A stretch of 64,000 bases of DNA from Bacillota bacterium (GCA_023453795.1 JAEXSP010000008.1:149220-213219), one strand, 5' to 3'. Positions 25,971 through 34,778 are shown, numbered from the stretch's first letter. Numbers and translations: made by a program. The notes: generated by a model from the sequence alone, not told the origin.

Positions 25971-26026
25971 TGGACACCTCCCCTCTCAAGAGATGTACCT
26001 CACCCTTGAGGGGGATGTTGTGTCCA
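25971..26026 (-). other. Long intergenic hairpin between nifH and nifI1
   Basis: The outer stem TGGACAC/GTGTCCA and an inner stem of CCCCCTCAAG with CTTGAGAGGGG make a long two-part structure starting ~28 nt after the nifH stop. No T-run follows. It probably protects or defines the 3' end of an abundant nifH mRNA. Confidence 0.65.
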
Positions 26027-26054
26027 TGAGGGATTTATGAGAAGTCCATGAATA

Positions 26055-26876
26055 CTATATATCCAATATTCCATGTTCCATAAGAATTGCTTCCAGTCTC
26101 TCTTGAGGCATAGGTTTGGGTATTACAAACATTTGATTGCTGTCAACAGCATTTGCAAGTCCTCTGTACGCACCGGCTTGATCAGCATTAGGATCATAAT
26201 CTATAACCGTCTTTCTGTTAATTTCTGCACGCTGCACCATATTGTCCCTCGGTACGAAGTAGATCAGCTGGCTGCCGAGTTCTTTGGCAAATGCTTCCAG
26301 AAGTTCCTTCTCGCCATCGACCTTTCTGCTGTTGCAAATTATTCCGCCGAGGCGGCATCCGCCGGTATTTGCATACTTCTGAATACCTTTACAAATGTTG
26401 TTCGCCGCATATAGAGCCATCATCTCACCACTTGCAACAATGTAGATTTCTTGTGCTTTTCCTTCACGGATCGGCATTGCGAAACCACCGCAAACAACAT
26501 CACCAAGTACATCGTAGAACACATAATCCAAATCATCTGTATAAGCGCCCAGTTGTTCAAGCATATTAATGGAAGTAATGATACCTCTTCCCGCACATCC
26601 GACCCCAGGCTCCGGCCCGCCTGATTCAACACAGCGAATACCGAAAACGCCCTTCTTCAAAATATTCTCAAGTTCCACTTCTTCCCCTTCCTCACGGAGC
26701 GTATCCAAAACACTCTTCTGGGCCAAACCTCCCAGTACCAAACGAGTAGAATCCGCTTTAGGGTCACAGCCCACTATCATAATGTTTTTACCCATCTCAC
26801 CCAAACCTGCCGTAAGGTTTTGCGTTGTTGTTGACTTACCGATTCCGCCTTTACCATAAATAGCTACCTGTCTCAT
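26055..26876 (-). CDS. nifH: Nitrogenase iron protein
   Basis: The 273-residue homodimeric ATPase passes electrons to the MoFe protein and is also needed for FeMo-co maturation. The P-loop is YGKGGIGKSTTTQN; cluster ligands are Cys in GVGCAGRGI and in DVVCGGFAMP; the Arg in CAGRG is the ADP-ribosylation site in organisms with DraT. It heads the nif operon, with GGAGG 6 nt before the ATG, a sigma-A promoter ~145 nt upstream and an attenuator leader in between. Confidence 0.99.
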   Translation of the reverse strand: MRQVAIYGKGGIGKSTTTQNLTAGLGEMGKNIMIVGCDPKADSTRLVLGGLAQKSVLDTLREEGEEVELENILKKGVFGIRCVESGGPEPGVGCAGRGIITSINMLEQLGAYTDDLDYVFYDVLGDVVCGGFAMPIREGKAQEIYIVASGEMMALYAANNICKGIQKYANTGGCRLGGIICNSRKVDGEKELLEAFAKELGSQLIYFVPRDNMVQRAEINRKTVIDYDPNADQAGAYRGLANAVDSNQMFVIPKPMPQERLEAILMEHGILDI

Positions 26877-26922
26877 TTAATTACCTCCATTCAGTTGAAT
26901 ATTTTTATAAGCTTTAAAAACT

Positions 26923-26993
26923 AAAAAGAGCGCCAAAATCTTTTACGATTCTGGCGCCCTGGCCTTTTGATAATAAATTCTTTCGAGGAATTC
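26923..26993 (-). promoter_or_regulatory. ANTAR-type attenuator leader of nifH
   Basis: Between the promoter and nifH the minus strand carries P1 (26975-26993, stem GAATTC/GAATTT, loop CTCGAAA), then P2 (26953-26964, stem GGC/GCC, loop CAGGGC), then a terminator (26927-26960, 14-bp stem, loop GTAAAA, T5). The 3' arm of P2 is the 5' arm of the terminator, so the two structures exclude each other. Binding of an ANTAR protein to P1-P2 would allow read-through into nif. Confidence 0.85.
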
Positions 26994-27021
26994 GTTATCT
27001 AATATTTAATTTATTGAAATT

Positions 27022-27050
27022 ATTATAACATCAATCTTGCATCTAGTCAA
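27022..27050 (-). promoter_or_regulatory. nif operon promoter
   Basis: On the minus strand TTGACT (27045-27050) and TATAAT (27022-27027) are 17 nt apart, a near-consensus sigma-A promoter. Such a strong promoter suits control by attenuation rather than activation. Confidence 0.85.
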
Positions 27051-27143
27051 GTATTTAATACAATTATTATCAACTTTTATATCGTTTTTGCAAGTGTGTA
27101 CATGTAAAGCTGCATATGGTATCGTTTATCCCTAATTTACCGA

Positions 27144-29237
27144 TCAAACATTAAACAGCATTTCACCATAAGTCGGCAATGGCCAGAGTTCCGCATCGAC
27201 AATAGTTTCAAGCATATCTGCATCACTTCTTAGAACACCCATTTGAGCAAACACTTCATCCCTATAGAACGAAGCAATCTCAAAGACATTCCCTTCCAAA
27301 ACTTTTGCTTTTTCTTCTGCTTCTTCAAGTTTCTTTATATTTTTCTTTAATGAAGCTATCCCGGTTGAGGTTTTCAAAAGGAGTTCTTGCTGAACGCTTG
27401 TGTCAGCTATTAAGCCTGTTGCTTTAATGCTGTTTATTGAATTAGCAAGCTCAGCGGCAAAACGAATTGAAGAAGGGAGTATTTGACGCTTTGCTATCTC
27501 CAGAGCTGTAAGTGCTTCAATGTTTATAGATTTTATATAATTTTCCAAGGCAATTTCGTAACGTGACTCAAGTTCAATTTTACTCAGCACTCCGTGCTTC
27601 TCAAATATTTTCACATTCTTTTCTGCAATAAGCGCAGGTATTGCTGCAACAGTTGATGGAATATTGGGAAGGCCTCTTTCAGCCGCTTCCTTAACCCATT
27701 CATCTGAATAACCGTTTCCGTTAAATATAACCCTCTTATGGTTCTTAACGATTTCGGTAAGTACCTTCTGAACTTCACTTTCAAAATCCTTTGCTTTTTC
27801 AAGCCTATCCGCAATCTGACTGAGTGTCTCCGCTACAATCGTGTTTAAAATGATATTTGGGTTTGCTATTGACTGAGATGAGCCAACCATCCTAAACTCG
27901 AACTTATTTCCTGTGAACGCAAATGGAGAAGTTCTGTTTCTGTCTGTGGAATCCTTCGAAAGCACAGGAAGAATATCAGCCCCCAAATACATTGTACCGC
28001 CTTGTTTGGATTCCTTTGCTGTTCCATTCTCCAATTGCTCCAGAATATCAGACAGTTGTTCTCCAAGGAATATTGAAATAATTGCCGGAGGTGCTTCGTT
28101 TGCTCCGAGACGATGATCATTGCCTACATTCGCACATGAGAACCTCAGCAAATCCGCATATTCATCTACGGCCTTTATGACCCCAAGCAGGAAAACAAGG
28201 AACTGAATATTCTCATGGGGAGTCTGACCCGGCTCAAGAAGATTTTGTCCGTCATTTGTTCCCATTGACCAGTTGTTGTGCTTCCCTGAACCGTTCACTC
28301 CTGCAAAAGGCTTCTCATGCAGCAGACAAACCAGTCCATGCCTTATTGCAACCTTTTTCATAGTATCCATTACAAGCTGATTATGGTCAGTTGCAATATT
28401 GGTGGAAGAAAAGATAGGAGCAAGCTCGTGCTGTGCAGGGGCAACCTCATTGTGCTTCGTCTTTGCAAGAATCCCCAGCTTCCAAAGTTCTTCATCCAGT
28501 TCCTTCATATAAGCTGATATTCTTTCTTTTAAGGTACCGAAGTAATGATCCTCAAGTTCCTGTCCTTTTGCTGGCGGTGCTCCGAACAATGTTCTCCCTG
28601 TGTAAATAAGGTCTTTGCGTTTTGAGTAAAGGGATTTATCAATAAGAAAGTATTCCTGCTCAGGTCCTACCGTAGTTGTTACATTCGTTGCAGTAGTGTT
28701 TCCAAATAGCTTCAGTATTCTTACGGCTTGTTTGGAAAGAGCCTCCATGGAACGAAGAAGCGGTGTCTTCTTATCCAGAGCTTCACCTGTATAAGAGCAA
28801 AAAGCTGTTGGAATATATAGAGTTCCATCCTTAACAAAGGCTGGAGATGTACAGTCCCATGCAGTATATCCTCTTGCTTCAAAGGTAGCTCTAATTCCGC
28901 CTGATGGGAATGAAGAAGCATCAGGTTCCCCTTTAATTAATTCCTTGCCTGAAAACTCAAGTATGACCTTGCCGTCGGAGTTCGGACTTATAAAGGAATC
29001 ATGTTTTTCCGCCGTTATACCTGTAAGAGGCTGGAACCAGTGAGTGAAATGAGTAGCTCCTTTCTCAATTGCCCAGTCTTTCATTGCATTTGCAACTACA
29101 TTTGCAACGGAAGCATCCAACGGAAGCCCGTTATCAATAGTTTTCTTTAGAGCCTTATAGGTCGTTTTGGGAAGACGCTCCTTCATAATTGAATCATTAA
29201 ATACACTTGAACCAAAAAGTTCTGTTAATTGTGACAT
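27144..29237 (-). CDS. glnN: Type III glutamine synthetase
   Basis: The 697-residue protein has the length and motifs of GSIII, not of the ~440-residue GSI. It opens with the FGSSVF/VFND region and contains FPSGGIRATFEARGYTAWDCTS, TTVGPEQEYFLID, EVAPAQHELAPIF, GVNGSGKHNNWSMGT (glutamate/ammonia site) and NDHRLGANEAPPAI. It makes glutamine from glutamate, ammonia and ATP in the cytosol. It lies 107 nt upstream of the nif promoter and is preceded by an ANTAR leader, so glutamine synthesis responds to the same signal as nif. AAAGGGG precedes the ATG. Confidence 0.96.
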   Translation of the reverse strand: MSQLTELFGSSVFNDSIMKERLPKTTYKALKKTIDNGLPLDASVANVVANAMKDWAIEKGATHFTHWFQPLTGITAEKHDSFISPNSDGKVILEFSGKELIKGEPDASSFPSGGIRATFEARGYTAWDCTSPAFVKDGTLYIPTAFCSYTGEALDKKTPLLRSMEALSKQAVRILKLFGNTTATNVTTTVGPEQEYFLIDKSLYSKRKDLIYTGRTLFGAPPAKGQELEDHYFGTLKERISAYMKELDEELWKLGILAKTKHNEVAPAQHELAPIFSSTNIATDHNQLVMDTMKKVAIRHGLVCLLHEKPFAGVNGSGKHNNWSMGTNDGQNLLEPGQTPHENIQFLVFLLGVIKAVDEYADLLRFSCANVGNDHRLGANEAPPAIISIFLGEQLSDILEQLENGTAKESKQGGTMYLGADILPVLSKDSTDRNRTSPFAFTGNKFEFRMVGSSQSIANPNIILNTIVAETLSQIADRLEKAKDFESEVQKVLTEIVKNHKRVIFNGNGYSDEWVKEAAERGLPNIPSTVAAIPALIAEKNVKIFEKHGVLSKIELESRYEIALENYIKSINIEALTALEIAKRQILPSSIRFAAELANSINSIKATGLIADTSVQQELLLKTSTGIASLKKNIKKLEEAEEKAKVLEGNVFEIASFYRDEVFAQMGVLRSDADMLETIVDAELWPLPTYGEMLFNV

Positions 29238-29280
29238 ACTTTTTTCCCCTTTCTATTAAAAAAATTATTTATAGTAATAT

Positions 29281-29361
29281 AAAAAAACAAAGCCCTATAG
29301 GGATGGAGTTATCCTTCCCTATAAGGCCGCTTTGCCATTTGCTTGCTACAACCATGGTAGC
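29281..29361 (-). promoter_or_regulatory. ANTAR-type attenuator leader of glnN
   Basis: P1 is 29345-29361 (stem GCTAC/GTAGC, loop CATGGTT). P2 is 29325-29336 (stem GGC/GCC, loop AAAGCG, with A1 and G4). The terminator is 29292-29327 (12-bp or longer stem, T7). P2 and the terminator share the GGCC at 29325-29328. The leader lies between glnK and glnN. Confidence 0.85.
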
Positions 29362-29409
29362 TTTTTATTTAATTAATCAAATAATGCACATTGTAGCCTA
29401 GAAATACCT

Positions 29410-29748
29410 TTATATTGCCTTTTCCCCTGTTTCGCCGGTTCTGATGCGGATTATATTTTCTATATTGTATACAAATATTTTACCATCACCGACTTCTCCG
29501 GTTTTTGAAGCATTTGAAATAACGTTTATTACATCATCGATATGGTCATCTTGTGCAACAACCTCAATTTTTATTTTCGGAAGAAGATTCAAAGTAACTT
29601 CCGTTCCCCTGTAAAATTCTTTGCGGCCCTTTTGCAGTCCGCACCCCATTACCTGGCTGACTGTGATGCCACGTATGTTAATCTTGTTCAGTGCGTCTTT
29701 TACATCTTCCAATTTGCCGGGTCTGATTACAGCCTCAACCTTTTTCAT
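29410..29748 (-). CDS. glnK: PII nitrogen regulatory protein, Amt-linked
   Basis: The frame extends to a TTG at 29769, but AGGAG and the ATG at 29748 give the usual 112-residue PII. The T-loop has KEFYRGTEV with the Tyr of the modifiable YRG motif; GEVGDGKIFVYNIE and IRIRTGETGEKAI are the B- and C-loop signatures. PII proteins bind ATP/ADP and 2-oxoglutarate and plug their partner Amt channel. It lies ~45 nt downstream of amtB1 in the same operon, so it most likely gates that channel. Whether it is uridylylated here is unknown. Confidence 0.94.
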   Translation of the reverse strand: MKKVEAVIRPGKLEDVKDALNKINIRGITVSQVMGCGLQKGRKEFYRGTEVTLNLLPKIKIEVVAQDDHIDDVINVISNASKTGEVGDGKIFVYNIENIIRIRTGETGEKAI

Positions 29749-29795
29749 TAATAACCAGCTCCTTTTCAACTATTTTCATTTATATTAAGTATTCA

Positions 29796-31136
29796 TTATA
29801 AAACCAGACTATCCTGCGAAGAAAAATCAGGATAAGCATCTTCACCATGCTGGGACACATCAAGGCCTTCTTCTTCTTCCTTATCGGATATACGCAGATC
29901 TGTAAACAGTGAGATCACCTTAAGAATGACTGTTGTTCCGACTACTGCCAGCACTATTGTAACACCTACTGCTGCCAGCTGAATCAATAGTTGTGTAAAA
30001 CCGCCGCCAAGTAATAAGCCTTTATGCTGTGCTACGGAGTTAATTGCCGGATCTGCAAAGAGACCAGTTGCAATTGCTCCCCATATACCGCCGATACCAT
30101 GGCATCCAAAAGCGTCAAGAGCATCATCATATCCTAACTTAGCCTTAATAACACTAACCGCAAAGTAGCAGATAGGACTTACAGCCAAACCAATTATAAT
30201 TGCGGGCATAATTCCGACAAAACCTGCTGCGGGCGTGATTGCAACAAGACCGACAACAGCACCGGTCGCTGCTCCAAGCAAGGTTGGTTTTCCATGGTGA
30301 ATCCATTCAACCATTACCCAAGAAAGCAAAGCTGCTGCAGCTGCTGTATTGGTTGTTAGAAATGCACTGATTGCAATACCGTTCATGGCAAGAGCACTGC
30401 CGCCGTTAAACCCGAACCATCCAAACCACAGAAGAGCTGCCCCTACCAGTACAAACGGGATGTTATGCGGAGTCATCGGAGTTTTTCCATGCCCTTTACG
30501 TTTTCCGATAATTACAGCAGCTACCAAACCGGATATACCTGAGCTGATATGAACAACAGTACCTCCTGCAAAGTCAAGAGCTCCCATTTTCATCAGCCAG
30601 CCGCCTGCACCCCATACCCAATGTGCAAGAGGATCATAGATAAAGGTTGCCCAAGCTACAGTAAATATTATAAATACCGGGAATTTGATTCTTTCGGCAA
30701 AAGCACCTGTAATCAGTGCCGGTGTAATGATTGCAAACATCATTTGGAACATTGCAAACAATTGGTGCGGGATTGTACCTGCGTATGCCGAAGGATCAGC
30801 GCCAACACCACTGAAACCCAGAAAATCCAATTTACCGAATAATCCGTTGAAAGCATCCGGTCCAAAGGCTATTGTGTAGCCGATGACCACCCATTGTATT
30901 GAAATTATCCCCATTATTATGAACGAATGCATCATTGTTCCGAGTACGTTCTTTTTCCTTACCATGCCTCCATAAAATAGAGCTAACCCAGGTGTCATAA
31001 TAAATACAAGTACAGTTGATACAAATATAAATCCTGAATCTCCGGTATCAATTTTTGATCCGTCTGCTGCAAAAGCAAATGTTGGCAGTAATACAATCGC
31101 CAGTACGCATAAAACTGAAAATAATTTTTTTCTCAT
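29796..31136 (-). CDS. amtB: Ammonium transporter 1 with signal peptide
   Basis: The 446-residue Amt/Mep/Rh protein has an N-terminal signal peptide (LCVLAIVLLPTFAFA) and about 11 membrane helices. TPGLALFYGGMVRKKNVL is the family signature, and the twin pore His are in LDFAGGTVVHISSG and DAFGCHGIGGIWGAIATG. It is a trimeric channel for ammonium uptake. It heads the amtB1-glnK operon, behind its own TTGCAA-type promoter and an ANTAR leader. AGAGGG precedes the ATG. Confidence 0.96.
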   Translation of the reverse strand: MRKKLFSVLCVLAIVLLPTFAFAADGSKIDTGDSGFIFVSTVLVFIMTPGLALFYGGMVRKKNVLGTMMHSFIIMGIISIQWVVIGYTIAFGPDAFNGLFGKLDFLGFSGVGADPSAYAGTIPHQLFAMFQMMFAIITPALITGAFAERIKFPVFIIFTVAWATFIYDPLAHWVWGAGGWLMKMGALDFAGGTVVHISSGISGLVAAVIIGKRKGHGKTPMTPHNIPFVLVGAALLWFGWFGFNGGSALAMNGIAISAFLTTNTAAAAALLSWVMVEWIHHGKPTLLGAATGAVVGLVAITPAAGFVGIMPAIIIGLAVSPICYFAVSVIKAKLGYDDALDAFGCHGIGGIWGAIATGLFADPAINSVAQHKGLLLGGGFTQLLIQLAAVGVTIVLAVVGTTVILKVISLFTDLRISDKEEEEGLDVSQHGEDAYPDFSSQDSLVL

Positions 31137-31165
31137 TTGACATCCCTCTTCCCTTATAATTTTAA

Positions 31166-31245
31166 ATAAAAAACGCCAAGAACTATATAATTTATATAGC
31201 TCTTGGCGTCTCAGCCGTGAAGGTATAAAACTCGACCTGGAATTT
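31166..31245 (-). promoter_or_regulatory. ANTAR-type attenuator leader of amtB1-glnK
   Basis: P1 is 31228-31245 (stem AAATTC/GAGTTT, loop CAGGTC). P2 is 31205-31216 (stem GGC/GCC, loop TGAGAC). The terminator is 31173-31209 (arms ACGCCAAGA and TCTTGGCGT, T6). The P2 loop is identical to that of the glnB leader. Confidence 0.85.
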
Positions 31246-31280
31246 TATAATTCCTTCATAAAAATTTAATTTATGAATTA

Positions 31281-31309
31281 ATGATACCATGCAACTTGCA
31301 AATTTGCAA
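31281..31309 (-). promoter_or_regulatory. Promoter of amtB1-glnK
   Basis: TTGCAA (31304-31309) and TATCAT (31281-31286) on the minus strand, 17 nt apart, upstream of the attenuator. TTGCAA also serves as the -35 of the nifB-like and glnB leaders. Confidence 0.65.
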
Positions 31310-31390
31310 TAGTTTTATTATAAATTTATTAATTTTTTTATTAATTTTAATAAAATTTGCATGTTTAAATTCAAGAATTGCAAACCGGCG

Positions 31391-31448
31391 AAAAAAACCG
31401 ATATCATGAGTATAAAAATTATATTCTTTATACTTATGATACCGGTTT
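31391..31448 (-). terminator. Terminator after the DUF1646 gene
   Basis: A long imperfect stem (arms with ACCGGTATCAT and ATGATATCGGT, 31398-31448) is followed by T7 on the minus strand, ~27 nt after the stop codon. Confidence 0.85.
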
Positions 31449-31474
31449 GATTTCCTGTCTGCTTTAAATATCTT

Positions 31475-32512
31475 CTACACTATAATGATTATTACAAAAT
31501 AGGCGCTCATTGTGATGAGGCCTAAAGGTACTCCAAGCCGAGCCCATTCTTTGCTTTTTATTTTCAGCTTTCCGGCAGATATTATATTGGGTATATTACC
31601 GGGGATAAGCATTCCCCCGCTGATCAGCAGCCCTATCAGGATTGCACGGATCTGTTCCGAAACCATTTTTGTGCTTATTTCAGCTGAAGCCAATGTAGCA
31701 TTGTCCACTACAGAGGATATCATATTGATCCAATACAGCAGGTAGCTTCCCATATTGATAACAAACTTATCAATTAATGGTTTAAACCCTGTCCCAAGGA
31801 GTTCAAGTGCAAGAACGAAGATAAATATCTTTACTGTTCTTATTATTCCCGTTTTAAGGTTCTCATCTTCAACGATGTCATTTACACTGCCATCTTCGTT
31901 AGCTTTCGCATCATGCTTTTCTTTTACAAACAATGCCCCAAATATTCCGAATAAAATGATACCGGGAATAATAAATATTCCGACTTCTCTCATCATATAC
32001 CAAAAGTCTTCATTCAGTCTCGAAACCGCAATTGTTGCCAGGGGCTCTCCCACGGGTGTCAATACTGCACCAAGCCCGATTGAAAAACACGAAATGATGC
32101 ATATATTGATTTTATTCTTACGGCTTAAGGGCAGTACATTAATTATTTCAACCAGAAGCAGGGACGCTATTATCGCGGTGATCAAGCTGGATAATAATCC
32201 AAGAATAACCACAATCAGAAACAGCAATACATTTAAAGGAATGTATTTTAAAATAACCTTAAATGCATTTTTTATATGGTGCTGCACCAGATCAAACAAA
32301 ATGCCTGCAACAAATACTGCACCTGTTATCGCATATAAAAACGGATTTTTCAATATTTCCCCAGCCAGGTCTGCCGAAAAGGTTCCCGAGACCAGTACTG
32401 CTGCAATACCCATGATAAAAAGAAAGATTTCCAGGTTTTGTTCGACCTGTTTCACCACGAAGGGCAAAAACAAAACAAGTATTAATATTAGCATTAATCC
32501 TGCATATTCCAT
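31475..32512 (-). CDS. DUF1646-type ion-transporter superfamily permease
   Basis: The protein has about 345 residues with ~10 hydrophobic segments and a hydrophilic loop around residues 205-225. I start at the ATG at 32512 after GGTGG; GTG codons just upstream are possible. Motifs of the ion-transporter (ArsB/CitM/NhaD-like) superfamily are visible: LTPVGEPLATIAVSRL and the re-entrant-loop-like SGGMLIPGNIPNIISAGKL. The substrate is unknown. It sits between two ammonium transporter genes and has its own ANTAR-type attenuator, so its expression should follow nitrogen status. A role in nitrogen-related ion or organic-anion movement is inference. Confidence 0.8.
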   Translation of the reverse strand: MEYAGLMLILILVLFLPFVVKQVEQNLEIFLFIMGIAAVLVSGTFSADLAGEILKNPFLYAITGAVFVAGILFDLVQHHIKNAFKVILKYIPLNVLLFLIVVILGLLSSLITAIIASLLLVEIINVLPLSRKNKINICIISCFSIGLGAVLTPVGEPLATIAVSRLNEDFWYMMREVGIFIIPGIILFGIFGALFVKEKHDAKANEDGSVNDIVEDENLKTGIIRTVKIFIFVLALELLGTGFKPLIDKFVINMGSYLLYWINMISSVVDNATLASAEISTKMVSEQIRAILIGLLISGGMLIPGNIPNIISAGKLKIKSKEWARLGVPLGLITMSAYFVIIIIV

Positions 32513-32603
32513 ATCAGCCACCACATTCCTAAATTATATTTCAGGGCTATTTTTATACCCTGAAGCAATTGTGCCTGCAATACTCCGTGCTTTAATCCTT
32601 CAA

Positions 32604-32679
32604 AACACAAAGCCAAAACCTACACGATGTATAGATTTTGGCTTCTTGCCTTATGGAATAAAGTTCATCCGGGAATTTT
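32604..32679 (-). promoter_or_regulatory. ANTAR-type attenuator leader of the DUF1646 gene
   Basis: P1 is 32660-32679 (stem AAATTC/GAACTTT with one mismatch, loop CCGGAT). P2 is 32640-32650 (stem GGC/GCC, loop AAGAA, one nt short). The terminator is 32611-32643 (14-bp stem, loop ATC). No strong promoter is visible between it and the amtB2 stop, so it may attenuate read-through from amtB2. Confidence 0.78.
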
Positions 32680-32723
32680 AACCATACTAATTCAATTTGA
32701 ACATATGCTACGTATATAGCAAA

Positions 32724-34316
32724 TTAATTCTTTATGCGGAACCTGTATTTTATATTCTTAAGCTGTTTGATCCCTGCATTATCTGAATTACTGAAATCAA
32801 GTTCACTTGATTTATTGATCTGGAAGTCAGGATAACCGTAAGCACCCATCTCATCAAGGTCAAGACCTGCAAGCTCTACCTCAGGCGACACGCGCAGCCC
32901 CCATACCTTATCAAGGACTTTAAACCATATAAAAGAGAAGCCAAGACCATAAACAAGGAGCACACCAACACTGATAAGCTGAGCAATAAATTGTTTCCCA
33001 TCTCCATAGAATAAACCTTTTACATTGCCTGCCACTCCATTTAGGCCATCTCCGTAAGTACCGTCCGCGAATAAACCGGTTGCGATGACACCCCACAGAC
33101 CATTGCAAAAGTGAACCGATATGGCACCAACAGGGTCATCAATTTTCAATTTTTTCTCGACTGTGGGAACCGCAACACATACTATGATACCGGCTATTGC
33201 ACCTATGACAAAGGACCAGCCTGCGTTTGTGAAGCCGCAAGGCGCTGTAATAGCGACAAGTCCTGCGAGAGCACCGTTTGCAGTCATTGAAGGATCAGGC
33301 TTGCCGTATTTGATCCACCAGTAGAAGATCGCTACTAAGCCGCCTATTGCACCCGCAATCATGGTGTTGGTAGCAGCTACCGCTATCCTGAAATCTGAGC
33401 CGGAATATGTGCCTCCTGAGTTGAACGAGAACCAACAGAAGAAAAGTATGATAGTACCGACGATAGCCATTGGAATATGGTGGCCCGGGAAAGCTCTAGG
33501 CGTACCGTCTTTCTTATACTTGCCTATTCTGGGCCCTATTACTATGGCTCCTGATACAGCCAGCACACCACCCATTGAATGCACGACGCCGGAACCGGCA
33601 AAGTCAACTGCACCGTGGCCAAGGCCAAAATTAGCTCCAAGGGTTGACAACCAGCCTCCGCCCCATACCCAGTTGCCATATAGAGGATAGAATACCATTG
33701 AGATAAAGAAGGATGTGATTACCATTGCTGAATATTTAACGCGCTCCGCCATAGCACCTGTCGGAATGGTTACAGTAGTATCCATGAACACCATTTGGAA
33801 GAAAAACAGCGCATAGACGCCTGCATCATAGACACCGCCCGAACTTAAAAAGAAGCCGTGATAACCGAAGATCCCACCGAAGCCTTTGATGGTAACTTCA
33901 GCATCAAGCGGGTTTGTTCCGCCTAAAAGGCCTATGTGACCCGCACCGCCCATTTGAATGGCAAAACCTGAAATAAAATACCCGATACAGCCAACCAAGA
34001 AAACCATAAAGTTCATAGTAATCGTATGAGCTGCATTCTTGCCCCGGCAGAAGCCAGTCTCAACCATCGCAAAGCCGCATTGGAAGAAAAATACCATGAA
34101 ACCGGTTATAAGTACCCAAACAAAATTTACACCAAGTTGTGCCTTTGCTGCGCTCTGCGCAACATCAGAGACCGTTTCCTTGCCGGTAACCGCACTCGAG
34201 GCGTAATTCACACCTGACGGATCACCCTTACCGGCAGCAGATGCAACTGTTGCAAAAAGAGCAACAACAATAATAACTACAAACATTATGCTTAGGATTT
34301 TTTTGCATTTTTTCAT
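32724..34316 (-). CDS. amtB: Ammonium transporter 2
   Basis: Starting at the ATG 7 nt after GGGAGGG (34316), the product has 530 residues, larger than amtB1. A signal-peptide-like segment (MFVVIIVVALFATVASA) is followed by an extra polar stretch to ~residue 55 and about 11 helices. MVFFFQCGFAMVETGFCRGKN replaces the LFYGGMVRKKN signature, marking a different Amt subgroup; pore His lie in SGVVHSMGGVL and SVHFCNGLWGVIATG. The C-terminal tail of ~60 residues is long and charged, a likely PII contact. It follows glnB and a small membrane gene. Confidence 0.94.
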   Translation of the reverse strand: MKKCKKILSIMFVVIIVVALFATVASAAGKGDPSGVNYASSAVTGKETVSDVAQSAAKAQLGVNFVWVLITGFMVFFFQCGFAMVETGFCRGKNAAHTITMNFMVFLVGCIGYFISGFAIQMGGAGHIGLLGGTNPLDAEVTIKGFGGIFGYHGFFLSSGGVYDAGVYALFFFQMVFMDTTVTIPTGAMAERVKYSAMVITSFFISMVFYPLYGNWVWGGGWLSTLGANFGLGHGAVDFAGSGVVHSMGGVLAVSGAIVIGPRIGKYKKDGTPRAFPGHHIPMAIVGTIILFFCWFSFNSGGTYSGSDFRIAVAATNTMIAGAIGGLVAIFYWWIKYGKPDPSMTANGALAGLVAITAPCGFTNAGWSFVIGAIAGIIVCVAVPTVEKKLKIDDPVGAISVHFCNGLWGVIATGLFADGTYGDGLNGVAGNVKGLFYGDGKQFIAQLISVGVLLVYGLGFSFIWFKVLDKVWGLRVSPEVELAGLDLDEMGAYGYPDFQINKSSELDFSNSDNAGIKQLKNIKYRFRIKN

Positions 34317-34442
34317 TTTGAACCCTCCCATTATTCATAGTTTTCTCGAAACCTTTATTTCGAGTTAAATATTACAAGATATAAGATGTTCTCATACCTT
34401 AAATAACCTTCATTTTGTAATTAACTGTTTTTCACATCAACC

Positions 34443-34778
34443 TTAATGCTGCAATAAACCTTTTTTTGTTGCCCGCTTCTTACCGCTTTTCTGCCTCTTA
34501 AAATTACTCCATGAGAATTTGGCATCGTCTTTATACAATTGCAGCCTGAGTTTGCGTACTGATAAAATGCTTCTGATACCGAAATAGATAACCAGCAAGC
34601 CTAAGACTATTCCCGGAACGTTGCTGTTCATCACCTTAATGCTGATACCGTTTACCCAACTATAGATGCTAAAGAATATTCCGGAAAGCGTAATTGCTCC
34701 TGCCAAAAAAAACAGTCCGAAAATAATTAACCTTTTTGAAGCCCTTGTATTGCCTTGAACCTGCAGCTGTTTTTTCAT
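34443..34778 (-). CDS. Small two-helix membrane protein between glnB and amtB2
   Basis: The ATG at 34778 with GGTAGG 7 nt upstream gives 111 residues; the longer frame start lies inside glnB. The N-terminus is basic, followed by hydrophobic segments at ~15-40 (LIIFGLFFLAGAITLSGIFF) and ~55-75 (GIVLGLLVIYFGIRSIL), and a very basic tail (RQKSGKKRATKKG). It is not a known family to me. Its place between glnB and amtB2, 22 nt after glnB, suggests a role with the second ammonium channel. Confidence 0.7.
   Translation of the reverse strand: MKKQLQVQGNTRASKRLIIFGLFFLAGAITLSGIFFSIYSWVNGISIKVMNSNVPGIVLGLLVIYFGIRSILSVRKLRLQLYKDDAKFSWSNFKRQKSGKKRATKKGLLQH

Noticed and set aside
31755..32681. 308-codon plus-strand ORF opposite the DUF1646 gene
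   Set aside because: It mirrors the membrane-protein codons (Ser/Ile/Asn-rich), covers the ANTAR leader, and lacks a promoter or ribosome site.
34317..34442. ANTAR leader directly before amtB2
   Set aside because: Only a 7-bp CTCGAAA/TTTCGAG hairpin is present, with no P2-terminator overlap and no T-run; amtB2 appears to be controlled from the glnB leader.
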